Shown: piece after piece, positions 23,807-37,380 of the stretch
Layout of the letters: each line of letters begins with the position of its first letter
How positions within the stretch are numbered: position 1 is the first letter of the stretch
Source of the DNA: Sympetrum striolatum
Taxonomy: Eukaryota; Arthropoda; Insecta; Odonata; Libellulidae
Assembly (NCBI GenBank): GCA_947579665.1
Contig: OX388349.1
Span: forward strand, 72,358,841 to 72,422,840
DNA length: 64,000 nt
Reading direction: 5' to 3'
Position numbers and translations under genes: made by a program
The notes under the pieces: model-generated
Databases searched by the model: none
Told to the model about the DNA's origin: nothing
The model's input: the letters and a program-made list of their open reading frames with translations, nothing else

Positions 23807-24898
23807 ACATGAAATAGCTTCCTTTCTAACGGAATAGAAAGCACGAAAAAGACACCAAACTTAACCGTTGGGTAAATTGTGTAAAAGTCTCAAAATAAAA
23901 GTTTTTTGCTGATTTAATGACCTCAAATTAAGGTTTAATTACTTGAATATACCTTCTGCCACAGCAATGACATCTTAACTGAGACTCACTTCCCTATAAA
24001 ATTAACCAATAGGATGAACAAGCTTTTAGCTGTCTTCAGTCTGTGACCTAGAACCTCAAGTAGTGAAATAGAGAACCAAAATTAACACATTTATATGCCA
24101 ACGAAGAGACCGAACCAAGCGTAAACAATTTCAATTTACAAGAGCGTATTTTCTGGTCCAAAGCAGCTAATACGACATGGAGAAAATCATACAAACCTTT
24201 TGCGTATTCATGCAGTTTTAATCTTTACCAAAAGGTCCGTTTGAATAAGAGATGACGGGAGGAAGGCATGAAACCTTTTCTTAAAACGACTTTAATTAGT
24301 GCACACCTGCAGAGAGTTTAAATCTAAATAAACCGCTAAGAGACAGATGGACAATCGCCATTAGTACGACAGAGTAAAAAGGGAAGAGGTCGTAATTCTG
24401 GAGCAGCGAGGTGGAAAAGCAATTTACTTCGTAGAATGGACATAGGAAAAAAAGCGTACCTGACTCGAATTTTCGCTTAAGGAAATAAAAGTATCAGCGA
24501 GTGGACAAGGCGTTTCTTGAATCAGTGAAATGAATTGTAAAATCGCGCCCATTTCAACGCCGTTGGGAGCAAGTCGTAACGGTAAGACTGTAGAAAAAAT
24601 GTTGATCATGTCTCCAAGGAATAAAAATAAACATGGCCCCAAAAAGTACTTTTCTTAAATTTTACAGCAACTGTTTATGATAATTATTCGCCTTAAAGTC
24701 TATTTTAAAACAAATTTTTAGTAAAAAACGTTTACGCTACTTTGAGTTGGAGTTATAGACTAATTATGTTCAATAGGTTCAACAGCACTGAGAGGGGGCT
24801 AAAAAAGCGAAATACTCATTTATAAACGTCAAAGGGATGGACATTACTTCTCAATCTTTGAGCGATTAGCTACCTATTTCAATTTTACTATCATAAAC

Positions 24899-24923
24899 AC
24901 GAAATAATACTTCATTATTTCGT
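24899..24923. repeat. Perfect hairpin, 10-bp arms
   Basis: ACGAAATAAT at 24899-24908 and its exact reverse complement at 24914-24923 enclose a 5-nt loop. Confidence 0.8.
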
Positions 24924-25560
24924 AATAATCCTGAATATCATCCTAAAAAAGTCAATCAAAAATATTTTAGATTCTTATTAGCCGTCCATAGTTTATATCC
25001 CAGACATGTTCCTATACAAAATAGTCTTGGCTTTTTAAATGAAGTTGGTAAATATGTTAATGCATTTATTTCTTTTAATGTTGAACAGTTAAGATATCGA
25101 AATTCATGGAACTAATTTTAAGAAATTAGAAAATACATTCAAACAAAAATTCTCAAAATAAACGTTAAGTTAATGTTTTTCTTGACGAACAGCAAATTAT
25201 TACTTATTTAACACGAAAACTAATTTAAACAGAGTGAAAAAGGCTTATGAACATTGGATGTAAATTAGCGATGAAAGATCCACAAGGACTTGACAATCCA
25301 TTTAGCATATCAGAATACTAAACCTTGGATGATACAAGGCAACATTTAACTCATTTACACCATCATACCATTTGCAATCACGTTAAATACTACCCCGTCC
25401 CAACCTAATTGACCTAATTTTCCTACAGCTTCTAATAAAGCAAACAATTCACCGTCAATAACTGTGTTACCCTCAAATTCGCATCTTCACCTGCCATTAA
25501 GCCTATTCGAGGAAAAGGAGTCCTCAATTCTTAGACATTAAAGATATCAAATCTAGGATT

Positions 25561-27500
25561 CGAGAAAAATATCAGCGGTTTAATTAGCATCAGCGATAAC
25601 ACGGGCAGACCGGATTAATGCACGGAGATGCGCTATCTTAGGGACAGCAGCTGTGGCAGACAAGAGGCGTGGGCGGCCGCAAATGCCTTAAGTGAGGCGA
25701 TTAAACTGCTCCAACTTTATCCCTACCTCCGGCTGCTCGTTATCAAACGGGCCGAACAAACAGGCCCAAAGGCAATCATCATTAAGACATTAACGCGAGG
25801 TCGAAATATAGCGTAAATAACCCGGCGTACGCAGGTTGCCTGGAAGGATATTTCCAGCCTCCGTGAGAGGTTCTTTCCGCCGCAGATGAGCGGTGGATAT
25901 CTGGGTGACGGCGCTCTTGAATCGTGCACTCAGAGAAATAACGCTTCCGCTTTCGCGAATGTTTGAATTCGGTTCCAAATAGGGAAATACATCCACGAAA
26001 CCCAAGGTAAATAACGCCAGTCATGTTCAACCATTCCTTCGCACGCCAAATTAAAGCTTTGCGGCGCACTAAAAATAGGTATGTTAATATCCGTTTGAAT
26101 CCAGATTTGAATTGAGAAAAATATGGCCAGGATATCGAAAATTTACGCGTTAATACAACGTAAAATTACAAACGTTAAAAAATACAAGAAATTATACTCT
26201 TTTTTAGAAGTTCTTAGAAAGAATCGACAACTTTGCGAGGAAGTACATCTATATCGGATGAAGATTCATCGGATCTTGATTCAACTGGATCCAATTCCAT
26301 CATTGACCTGCGAAATTTCCGCTGATAACTGTACATCTACAAAACCGTTATGATACTGCAGTTAATTTAGCGTTAGCTGCTCTTCTGTTACATGTTCATT
26401 TTCAAATTTGTATGCAAGGAAATATGTTTCATTATCTACTTATTCCACAATACCAGTGCATTAATATGTTGTTTAAATCTACACTAGAACAATTTCTATA
26501 ATCAATCTATTTTAAAATGTGACTTGTTACATTTAGTTAGTTATGTGGGAACTTAACTTCATTACAAGTTTATTAAACATTTATTTGTAAGTAAAATAGT
26601 TTTCTTTTCATAACGACTCAAATTTAAAGATAAACCGGGAATGGAAGATGAACCACACAACAAAAATAGCTCAGATAATTCATAAGGCACGGAATCTCCA
26701 AATAAAAAACGAATGCATACAAATCGGAGGGTCGTTAAGAGAAGAAATAAAAAGTTAAGTTCATCCTTATCTCGGAAATGCCACCCGAGTTAATATCTCA
26801 CTCATTAAGCGCAAACTGCTTCGAATAGCCCTAATGAGGGAGCCGATCACGCCAAGAGAAAAATAATCGAGTGATAATAACACTGCGAACAATAGAACGC
26901 GATCAATCCCATATCCCCCCTCCCACATTTTTAAGGACGCAAAAATTAATTTTCCACAACTCTGAGATATCCTCGTGAAATTATTAAAGCCCGAGATGGT
27001 CCACGGAAGATGACCAGCAGAGGAGAAAATTGGTCATCGAGGCGAGAGCATCATTAGCGCGACACAGAGGAGGGAGGTTAAAATAGTGCTCATTAGCTTC
27101 ATAGCTCGCGGTCTTGCTTCATTTACCAAGGGGAAGAGGTCGCGGGAAACATTTCATCGTTTTGCGCTGCGAAAGGAGGAATTACGGAAAAAATAAGGTT
27201 ATCCAGACTGGGTAGTTATTCCTTAATGACCATTTTTTCTTTCGGGAGCGAAAAAAATGAGGTTGCTTTTGCGAGCGGAATTTTCACTCCTGGATATTTA
27301 AGCGAGACATCGAGATCGGAAATGAGGAGAAGGCCTTTTGAAGGCGGTCTTTTCTCCGGAAGATGTATTCAATGATAACCTCTTCGGCTGTTCGAAGAGG
27401 CCGAGTTTGGTAATTAGGAGAGGAGCTCCTTGATAAAAAAGCACTCGATGCTACTTGGAGGTGAGCATTCTTTAGTCCGATGAATACTTTCGGTCAGTGA
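25561..27500. other. CpG-rich patches around AT-rich DNA
   Basis: Positions 25561-26080 are CpG-rich with overlapping minus frames of 68-95 codons and no domain. The symmetrical CTGGAAGGATATTTCCAG lies at 25840-25857. Positions 26081-26800 are AT-rich. Positions 26801-27500 are GC-richer without a credible frame. These are the kind of blocks where conserved non-coding elements might be looked for. Confidence 0.4.
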
Positions 27501-27590
27501 AGCTTTGAGAAACTTCGAGCTTGAAATTTTGGATTAATAAAGTGGAGTCTACATTTGCATTTTTTTAAATTCGTTGAATATTGAATACAA

Positions 27591-27830
27591 AATGAATCCG
27601 GAACATTCGTATAAAATGTTTGAGTAACCACACCTTCAACGTCTACAGCATATTATAATCACAAAATTCACACTGTATTCCAATTCGTAAATATACTTTT
27701 TATATTGAATTAACAAATGAATTCAGATGTTTCTTAAAATAGATTTAAGTGACCAAATCTTCAACTTGTGTAGCCTATTGGAATTAGTGTAATTCATTGC
27801 ATATTCTTATTATATTCATAACATATTCTA
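27591..27830. repeat. Old tandem duplication, period about 125 bp
   Basis: The segment starting AATGAATCCGGAACATTCG at 27591 aligns imperfectly with the one starting AAATGAATTCAGATG at 27715. Shared blocks include AAATGAAT.C, GA.TAACCA/GTGACCAAA and CTTCAAC. Divergence is high. Confidence 0.5.
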
Positions 27831-30000
27831 TCGGACGATTAGTGATTCAATAAAATCCATTTCACAGGGATCAACCTAATCTTGCAATGAAATAAAACTA
27901 TATTCAGCGTTTTCTATATCTTTCATTAACAAATGTTAACTTCTGCAAGGATTGGAAGCAATGCTTACTCTCATAATTTATTGAAAAACAACATGCTATT
28001 ATCATACAATTATACATTGTGCTTTCTGTTTTATCCGATTACTAGGTATCATCAAAATCGCGATTTATTCATCTTCACAAGGTTTTCTCAGAAGGAAAGA
28101 AATTCATATAAAATACATACATGTTAGAAATATTAGTAGAAGAAATAAAAGCAATAGTAAATTATAAATAATGAATGTAAGCTTATAGAAGTTTATTTCA
28201 AGCGGTGATAGTAAAATGTTACGAGATATTAAGTTTAAATTTCATGTCGCGAAAACGTTATTTTCAATATCTCAAAATTAAATTTACAGTTCGGACTAAA
28301 AAATTACATTCCTTCGTAAAATCAGTAGGAGCAATCATAGGACTTTGCCCTTCCGTAGGCTCCGGAAATAAGATAAACTTAATGAACTCCTGACACAGTG
28401 TAATGGCGTGCTTGCTTATTTGGCGTGCAATTCTGGGAATAACAGCTGCGACAGCCACTTTCCAAGGAAAGCGGTTTGTCCGGGAAGAGAGGAACGCTGT
28501 TTTTAGAATTCCACCTCCCCTCATGTGAGTTCGTTTACTTGCAGCCTTCTTTGTGGAATCAGCATCGCGAAACTATATTAACATAAAACGGGAATAATTA
28601 TACAAACGATAAAAATGGTTATAGTTAATGAATGGTCTGGCAATATTTCATTCGATTTGCGCAGGAATATTTGAATTCGTGAGGCATAGGGATGATTACT
28701 CGCCTTTATAAGAGGAGAATAAGGAAAACTTGGTCTGCAAATAGGATACATACTTCAGAGATATCTTGTCATTCAAAGTGATGTGAGATCTTTTAAAAAC
28801 CAAAACTGCCAAATCAAAAGTAAACAAGACATTTCTAAAAGATCCTATCAAAATAAAATAATATATCTTCCGTGGACGAAGCACTAGATTTTGTTTTATT
28901 AAAATTATTATGAATAAGTTCAGTCAAATATCGTCAGAATTAACTTTTAATACCGAACATTATAACTGCAAGCTCTAAAGAACTTTCCGATATTAATTTA
29001 AATTAAATTTTAATTCATTTTGCTTTATCGATGCAACTATTTCCTAGCACATTTTATGAGTAAGGTTTTAGTAGACAGACATCCCTAGCTTTCGGTAAGA
29101 ACGAACCATAACCAGAAGGGAAGATAGAACATTTGTCACGGCCGGAAGCCCAAACGACCTGCGTGGGTGGCAAGGACGTAAAGGGTTAAGATTGCACAGA
29201 ATATTTCGCAGAACACCTCCAAAGGGAGCGAAAAAACGGGCAACGATATTGCTTGGGACGGAACTATTTATAGTGTCCCCTGTCTCCGGTGGCCATTTGA
29301 TGGCGAAGAGATAGGTCCCGAGAAAGCGGCAATGATCACATCCACCGGTGAGCCCATTTGGCATTTCCGTCTTCTCAGAAAATCTAAAAAGACCTCTTCT
29401 CGTCCACTACACGCGATATCAGGGCCTTTTCCGCTGAAAAGCTAGTTTTATCAAAGAATTCAGAAAGGGGCAGAATCCAAATCACTTTGCGACGACAGAT
29501 ATATAAAATGAACGGATGGAACGAGATACGAAACGGAAAAAGAAAGAATGTCGGAGGTGGAGGTCCAAAGAAGAAATGTGAGTGAAAATGTAACAATTCG
29601 ATTTTGAGTTTATTGAGGGCATGGGAAGACCGCTGCAGGAAACGAGTCAAAGATGAATCCTTTACTGAGAGCAGATAGTAGTATTAATTATTCGGCCAAC
29701 GATAGGTCTATCAGGACAAATACATTTCCTTTATGCTTGGAATCTCCTTTGTAACCTCATGTTCAAGCTATTTTATGAAGTTTTTCCTGAAACTTCTTTC
29801 AGTACCATATACGATATTTCGATTTTAATGACGAAATTAAATTTATGGAACAGATTCGCTTCATAGAAAGAGACTGGTAAGAGTAGCGCTAAAAGGAGCA
29901 AATTTATCTCATATGAAAATAACTAATTGAAAAAAAAACTCAAACAGTTTAATTTAAAACCAAATACTGCATAGATTTGACAGAACATATGAGTAATACA
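27831..30000. other. AT-rich then GC-richer patch; no gene recognised
   Basis: Positions 27831-29060 are AT-rich apart from a modest patch near 28320-28530. Positions 29061-29660 are GC-richer, with minus frames of 98 and 88 codons lacking domains. Positions 29661-30000 are AT-rich. Confidence 0.45.
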
Positions 30001-30004
30001 AACC

Positions 30005-30715
30005 TTGATTTACAATCATAATTTATTGACGAAATTAAATTCAACGAAAAACTCAGATAATGATACTAAAAGAAAAAATCAAGTAAACAGGGCGCTTAAG
30101 GTTAAAGAACAATCGAGAAACATAGAGCTCTATAAAGTTAGACTTCTAATAAAGTTGCAAGAAGAGTCGTACATCAGCCTCTCAGCCAATAAAAATCCCA
30201 GCAGTGATTTCACTGTGTCTTTCCGAATTTATCAGCGCCATTACAGAGGAGAGCGGAACAAAACATTCACCCACGAGAGTTATAAGGGGATCCGGTCGTA
30301 CATCTTAGCAAGTGGTGGTCCAGTGGAAGCAGCAGATGATACAATACAAAAGGGGGCGTGGCAACAAGGCAAGGAAAGCCCCGATGAAGACACGGAGAGT
30401 GCAAAGGATGCGTCACCTTGCGCTAACCAAATTCAAGACGCGCCAAATGGAATAAAACGGTTGCGACAAAAAGAAGGAACGAGAGAAAACGTGGAGCGGT
30501 TAATCACTATTAATACGGAGCCGACTTTGGCAAACATCCTAAAACCTCTAGTGCTTCTAACTTGGAGGCGAGTGGGTTCCGAGGGTGGTTGCTGCGAAGG
30601 CATAAATTCATGCTCCGACTTCTTCTCGGAGTTTAAAGCGGTAATCCATTTATCAAGTGCTCGGAGAGACTTAGCGCGAGTGCAGATGTCGAATCGTCGG
30701 ATGGAGCTGCATTGA
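30005..30715 (+). CDS. Longest open frame (236 codons), unrecognised
   Basis: This is the longest uninterrupted frame seen. The first ~60 residues are Asn/Lys-rich and come from AT-rich DNA. The rest is more hydrophilic with Glu, Lys, Arg, Ser and two adjacent Cys. I see no signal peptide, membrane segment, zinc-finger pattern, reverse-transcriptase motif or repeat. The upstream context is AT-rich with no clear promoter. The open region coincides with a purine-biased GC patch with few stops, so chance remains a good explanation. A hairpin CTCCGA/TCGGAG lies at 30613-30631. Confidence 0.2.
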   Translation: MIYNHNLLTKLNSTKNSDNDTKRKNQVNRALKVKEQSRNIELYKVRLLIKLQEESYISLSANKNPSSDFTVSFRIYQRHYRGERNKTFTHESYKGIRSYILASGGPVEAADDTIQKGAWQQGKESPDEDTESAKDASPCANQIQDAPNGIKRLRQKEGTRENVERLITINTEPTLANILKPLVLLTWRRVGSEGGCCEGINSCSDFFSEFKAVIHLSSARRDLARVQMSNRRMELH

Positions 30716-33700
30716 ATCGAAGGGTGAGATTAAAAATGGAGGTTGGATTACATCGGACGCTCGCTCAACCGCAATATATCGCACTCTCGGATTAGATTAT
30801 GAATGTAAGAGGAGCTCCGAAATGGTCAATGTAAAGTGGGATGAAAAGGGATTGGCTTACATCGACGGTGGAATGTGTTTGAGATGCATTTGCTTTTTGT
30901 ACGACTAGTCCTTCAATTTCTGATCATAAAATAATCACTGATACTCTTATAAAAAATAAGGATATCTTCACCGAAACGTAGAGCAATTTTACTACGCATG
31001 CGTTGTAAAAGCCAGATGGCTTCGACAATCGAAATTTTCCATTCCAAAATTATCAGAATAGTGCTGAGACTTGTGATTGAAAGACATTTAAATAGTACAA
31101 AGACAGAGCTTTAAAAGCGATCGAATAATTCCATAATTAAACAGACTTTACCTGAGATGATCTTAACTGGCCACTGTTTCCAACTAAAGAGCAATTATTT
31201 TTCTAGAGATAATCCGTAAGTTAAGCGAGGCCACTCCTGTATTTTTCCGCAGCCCCATTACGAAGGTATTTCCAAGGGTTCATTGGGAGACTCTGAGGAT
31301 GCGTTTCCGGAATTCTTTACATTTTACTAACAAAAAAGAGCGCGTTTCCGAGGGGAGATACAACAGCGCCGGAACGATACAACACGGAATCTAAGGAGAT
31401 TATCAAACAACAGCTGCGTTCCGCCTCGAGTTGTCCATGGGAGAAAATCCACCGAGATGAACAAAAAAGGAAAAGAATGCGTAAAACAATTGCCGGATTA
31501 CTTTCCCGATGGAAATCAGCAAAGCCTAACGGATTCCATTTTTACACGGAAAAGAAAAGAATGGGTTAAATTATACGCGCATTATTCCTATTAGGTAAAC
31601 AATACGTCGCTTCTTAATTAAGAGAGAAACTTTCAGCAGCTAATTAACTTCAATTTAGACGTTTTGATTTAAGCGGAGGCGGCTCTTTTAATTGCAGCTT
31701 CTATTTCATGGAATTAATGAAAAGGTTTAATGGGCAGAGATGCATCGGAAAAGACGGGAAACAGGAAATGTCACCTTTATTGGTCCATTCGAACTTCAAT
31801 TACGACAAAAGAAGGAAATTTCTCAGAATATAACGCGTCAATAAGTATAGGGAAAAACCAAACTTGCAGGTGTACTGATTCGACGAATAATGCAAAACTT
31901 TTTCCTCTGTTATTAACGTCATGCAATAGGCAGTAGTGAAATATGTTGCTTTTGATTTAATATAAAAAGTTGGAGTTGGAAGAAAGTTTGGGAAAGTATA
32001 ACTTTGGTCTTAAAAATACGGTAACTGCTATAAGTCACATCTATATCAACTGAAATTAAAGTAACGCCTAGTGTTTGAGTAACCATTTTTGAAGACCGAC
32101 TTCTATGAAATAGAAACCAAAAGAGGGTTAATAAACTGGAATCACTCAAGACTTTGAGAATGCAAGAAAATGAATCTTAAACAAGCATCAACAATTATAG
32201 CGGAAACAAATAAAGTTGATCAAAAATGTAAGATGATATATCTAAAATATCTTCGGCTACCATGAACATACATCCTTTTGCTCATCGTTCTGAAATAAAT
32301 TTTGGTGAATTTAAAGCTCAAAGGTTAAAGAAAGTTCAAATTATACTAGTCTAATTTTCTATCATAAAGTTCAGGAGATGACAAAATATTGGTGTAAAAA
32401 CTTACACATTTCACGAGCACTCAGTTCTCTCCTTTGAAATTTTGTAGTCTTTTAATTGCAAAAGTGTGATTTTCATGAACGAGTTTTCACTCTGGCATTG
32501 TAACAACAATATGCTGGATTTTCATTTCCATCGAATGATACGATTGTGAATGAATGATTTCCAACGAAAAACTATTTCACATTGTGGCAATGCTAGACAC
32601 AGATGTTTAAACTGTATAGTTGGCAGTCGCTGAAGGCAATTATGAAATTCTGCATCGCAAATTTCATATTTCCACCACTTGTAATGGAGAAGACCCCATT
32701 CGAGATGTATACGTTAAAGCAGAAATAAATGGAGGGGAAAATGCGTTTGATCGGAGAGACGGAAAATTCGTTTCACAAATGATCTCGTTCACCTTTTGAA
32801 GAGGAAGCCAAGTTACAGGACTGACAAATTAAAATGCTCATGAGGATCAAGCGAAAGAGAATGGTCATCCTTAGCAAGAAACAAGGAAGGGAGACAAGGC
32901 ATTGAAAAAGGAACAGGAAGTGTAGAAGGGAGCGGACGAGGGGCGAAGTGGATGTAACGAGAAATTCTAGGTAATCCATGAGTCAAGATAAAATTGCCTT
33001 TTCCAAGACACCCGGAAACTCCACGAATCCTCCTCGGGCATTCTACTGACCAGCTAACACGGCCTCCCACCCCAACGACCTTTGAGGTACATAACCAAAA
33101 GGGGAGAATGGATGACAGAAAGGAATAGAGCATATATGACGAGAATAAAATGATTACGAGTGCTGTCCATAGAACAAGACCATGCTTCGAAAAACATAAG
33201 GCGAACATGACCAAACAATGGCATCGCAGAAACGAGATTTAGCAACGAAAAAACATGGACACGAGGATCGTTAAAACGAGGAGTAGTGTTTCCAAAAGAG
33301 AGATGAAATATAAATTAGAAACAAATATGGGATTCTAAAACTCTCATCGCGTAAATTAATTTATCCGCCATGTCATCAATGACTGGAATTAATTGAATTA
33401 TCTCGAACCATAAAATAAACCAATTCTAAACTCCGATAAATGATTTCCACGAGAATCAATAATTGGCATCGGTTTTCATTTGTAATAAACGCTAATAATG
33501 TACCAATCAAACTCTTAATGAATGATATTTTGATATCATCAGTGATCCGAATGAAAAGCCAAATTAACGTAACCCCGCGTAAATAGCAGATTCGTTTTGA
33601 ATATTTTCATACAGTAAAATGAACAGCGCCGCGTATAGTATTCGATAATTCAATCATCGAAAAAAGTTACTTCTGATATACGTAAATTTAATTTCGAATG

Positions 33701-34425
33701 AACTTCCCAACTCTGAGCGAAAAATTCCAACTAAATACTGCCAGTAAAGAAGAGAATAGATACGAGCGATTTACCGCAATCGGATACACTTCAGTGTAAA
33801 CCAGTGAAAGAGGAAAAATCACTCACATTTTCACGTTAGCATACTTAGTTTGGCTTTTGAAATAAATTACCGCTAAACGGTGTTTTTGAGGGGTGATTTC
33901 AAAGGTAAATAAAATGAGAGCCCGTCTTTCTTGCGATTATTATAAATACACACAAAGCTCGATCGAATACTAAAATCAATGAAAATCAAATTTGCATTTT
34001 GTGGGCGGAAACGTTCCCGAAATCATCCGCGAAAATCGATGTCTGTGACGTGGTTAAGAGGGACTCAAAAGATAGAAATCGTGAAATATGGTTTTGACCT
34101 GAGTTAGCACTTCCAAGTTAATGACTCCATAAAGATGGGCTTCATCCAAAAACCGTCAGATTGCTAACATATTGATTTCTTGCAAAAAGCGTTCATAGCT
34201 TAACCTTCACACCGTCCAAATATGGACCATACATCACCTTGTAAGTCGTTACCTTAGGAACAAAACCAACTGAAGTTTTCAGACAATTTCAAACTGAGGA
34301 CTCCAATAAATTACACAAACATGAACGGATAATTTACACCAATAATTCCAAATATTTGCAATGTATTAAACTTGTAATCAACTCTAGTCAAATTGGTTAA
34401 ACGTTTCTACCGATGTCTCTATATT
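30716..34425. other. Non-coding: AT-rich with purine-biased patch
   Basis: Positions 31200-31560 are moderately GC-rich. Positions 32680-33300 are purine-biased on the + strand and give mirror-image minus frames of 133 and 68 codons without domains. Elsewhere the DNA is AT-rich. No repeat family is identified. Confidence 0.45.
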
Positions 34426-34430
34426 TATGC

Positions 34431-34510
34431 CGGCCACAATGGCGTAGTAAGCGTGTAACGCCGAGGTTACGGGTTCAAATCCTAGTTAGAACGTGATTGT
34501 TTGTGTCCTC
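34431..34510 (+). mobile_element. tRNA-derived SINE head
   Basis: TGGCGTAGTAAGCG at 34440-34453 matches the polymerase III A box except for its last positions. GGTTCAAATCC at 34472-34482 is a perfect B box, about 32 bp away. The T-stem is degenerate. The tail continues AT-rich with no visible poly-A end. This fits an old tRNA-SINE copy. Confidence 0.6.
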
Positions 34511-36065
34511 GAAAATGTTAATTTTAAGAGTGATCCAGAATTAAATTCTCCTAATAAAGTCATCATTATTTATACGAATTTTCTCAATATACAACTAGGT
34601 AAATAATTACTCGTGCACTTGTTTTCAAATGCTACAGTAGTTATTGCATAATGGATCACTCAGTGCCATACAACTAAACTGTTGCAATTAAATATGTAAC
34701 ACCGCAAAAAAGTAGAAAATTTCCTCGACAGGTAAATTTCTGAACATTTTCAGGATGATTATTTTAATTCTATAGAGAAGACGATAAAAGAGAATATTCT
34801 CACATAAATTTTATTTTCATTTACAATCAATGATATTAATCTTCACTACCGTCATTTGCATAGACTCGTTAAGGGGCGATGAAACTAAACAAACATATGA
34901 TTAGCTAAAGAGATGGATTATCTAGTACTATAATTGAGATTTAATTTATTCCGAAAGTATCATGTTATTAAAATCAATTCGGACGATGAGAAAATGAAAG
35001 TCGATACTGCCTTACATGGTTTACATAAAAATATTGGGGGAACCGATTAACCACAGTTTTCATGATGCAGTAAAGAAATTCTTTCTCATAGACAGTTATC
35101 CTCAATCTGGTGCATTACTGTTTCCAGCATTAAACCTTCCATCGTCTTTATCTTGATGGGGAATTACATAACAAGACCCAAATTTTGAGGGGTCTTCCTC
35201 CGCAACCTTTATAGTTACATTATAACACATATCCATCAAGGTATTCACTCGTAAATCATTCATTGTACGAATGGAACCAAGAGAGGCGATGGTATTTCAT
35301 TAAGAGACATAATTAACGATAGCACGCATCAGAAGCCTCCTTCTCTGGAAATAAGGGACGAAGAGGGACAATCATTCCCTTTCGCAGAAGAGGGTATCGG
35401 TTAGGATAGTTCCGCCTAGGGATCAAGGATTGGAAGGGAAAGGGTGGGCGTCCTCTCTCCCTTGATTGAATGATTTAATGAAGCCTTGAAGTCCGCGTGG
35501 GATGTCAAGCGAGAGATGATTAACGATGTGCGGAAACAATGCGGAGAGCTTCGGAGAGAAATAATTTGGAAGGCTACCGGAGGAAAATTGGGCGAAGGGG
35601 TCGGGTAATGCCCGCTCGGAAAAAAACCGCGAAAATTACGTCAGATCCGTTGCGAAACTGTTCTTAGGAGAACTGCGACAGAAAGTGGAATTGAGAAATT
35701 GAAAAGGTACATCAATAGTAGGTTGCCCTACATGAAATCGGCTGGCAAATTTCATTAAGTGTTAAAGAAGAAACATCAAGAAATCATTAAAAAAGTTAAC
35801 AAAAATATTTATCTAGCAGAGTTCAGTTTATTTTCTTTTGTGATGAATGATGGATGAAATACTAATTGAAGAGAATGGATCCACCAAGAAAAGATTTTAA
35901 TGATGGATTACTGGTATTAAGGTGGTCAACATGGATTTGAGTTAAGAATGGCAAAAAAGTAATTAGTAACTCGCAAAAGATATTTTAGTAGAAATATAAA
36001 TTAACATCCAATCGAAAGAAACGATAACTTTTGGAGGGTAAAAATGTTTAATTTTTAATCAACTA

Positions 36066-36108
36066 AAATTTAAAAGTAATAAAGAATTCGATGATTACTT
36101 TTAAATTT
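36066..36108. repeat. Perfect inverted repeat, 15-bp arms
   Basis: AAATTTAAAAGTAAT at 36066-36080 is the exact reverse complement of 36094-36108, with a 13-nt loop. It is the longest perfect simple hairpin noted outside the foldback element. Confidence 0.8.
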
Positions 36109-36221
36109 CTAAACCGTAGTAACAAATAGGGGTTAATGAGAATACCACTTTTGTATCTCATAGAAGACTACCTTTATAGTATATATATATAAATGAACGA
36201 ATTATGGATAGATAATGAAAC

Positions 36222-36249
36222 GCTTACGTATAAACGCATAAACGTAAGC
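36222..36249. repeat. Perfect hairpin, 8-bp arms
   Basis: GCTTACGT at 36222-36229 pairs with ACGTAAGC at 36242-36249 across a 12-nt loop. Confidence 0.7.
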
Positions 36250-37380
36250 AATGCACGGTTGACCTAAGATAATACTTAAAATATAAATTAATTCAATTCA
36301 AGTGTACCTTTGCAGTAGAATCGATAGTGACACTTCGACACATCTAATACGTCACGTAATCTAAGTTTCAAGGCCTAAAGACGGAACTGTCGATGATGAT
36401 AACAATCCACGGCATGTATGACACGAGGCTTCGATACTCCAACGCTGAATCATCAAACGTTCTTCCTGAAATTAGGTCGACTCTGAGACGAAGCATCTTA
36501 CGAAATTACATGATTGCGATTTCTCCTCGCCGATCGCATCATCCACTCAGACAAATGAAAAGGAAACCTGATTCCAGTTAGTGTTGCTGCATGGATGAAG
36601 ATGCTAAAGAGGAGGACTGATGACAACGCCGAGAATTAGATTCACATTTCAAGATATTGTTCAAACCACACGAAGGTAACATCGTGATTTAAAATAAATT
36701 GAATTCCCTTGAGCATAGTTCGTGAACGTTGAACGATAAAACGGAACCATTTATGATGTGCCAGAATAGAACCAAGAAATAAAAATGAGAGAGAGCATAA
36801 TTAATAACAAATACTAACTAAAACTAATATGAAAATACTACATATAGATACATAAAATGCTATATAGCTAACAATGTTATCTTCATTTTTCAAATTGAAA
36901 TTTCCTAAACTTAGGGTACCAAAATATCAGAAAGATATCACGAAAAAGATTTTTATCATATGGAATTTAAAACACCATTGGAATAATAAAGCTATAATTT
37001 CTCGAAGTTAAGCATGATATTTATGCAGTGTACCTTACATGTATTATGCTCTTTTTTCACGGTTAACTTTAAGATAAGGAAATTCATTTTTCATTTCAGA
37101 CATTATAGCGGAAAACTACAATCAGAAAACCTGAGAACATCTCATAAACTCCTAATCAAGGGATGAAGTTAAAGAAACACCTGTTCAAGAATTGCAAATT
37201 CAGTACATGAGAGACCAAGTGAATATGGCAATAAAATATACATATAACGTAATCTCTCTTTCATTCAAAGCTAATTTAGGAAAATCATTTCAGAATATTT
37301 CAGGGAGATTCCCACCCGGAATACCTTATCTGAAATTCCATAATTTTCAGCGATAACACAATGATGTACTCCGCGAATTA

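Larger units (their letters stand above)
23051..25560. other. AT-rich, no gene recognised
   Basis: Long AT-rich stretch. It holds a short TA-rich tandem repeat (23769-23806), a perfect 10-bp hairpin (24899-24923), and a possible minus donor GTGAGT at 23095-23090. A minus frame at 24424-24642 is featureless. Confidence 0.5.
34511..37380. other. AT-rich with one GC-richer patch; no gene recognised
   Basis: Positions 35280-35650 are GC- and purine-richer without a credible frame. Two hairpins lie at 36066-36108 and 36222-36249. The frame at 36393-36581 is short and featureless. Confidence 0.5.
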
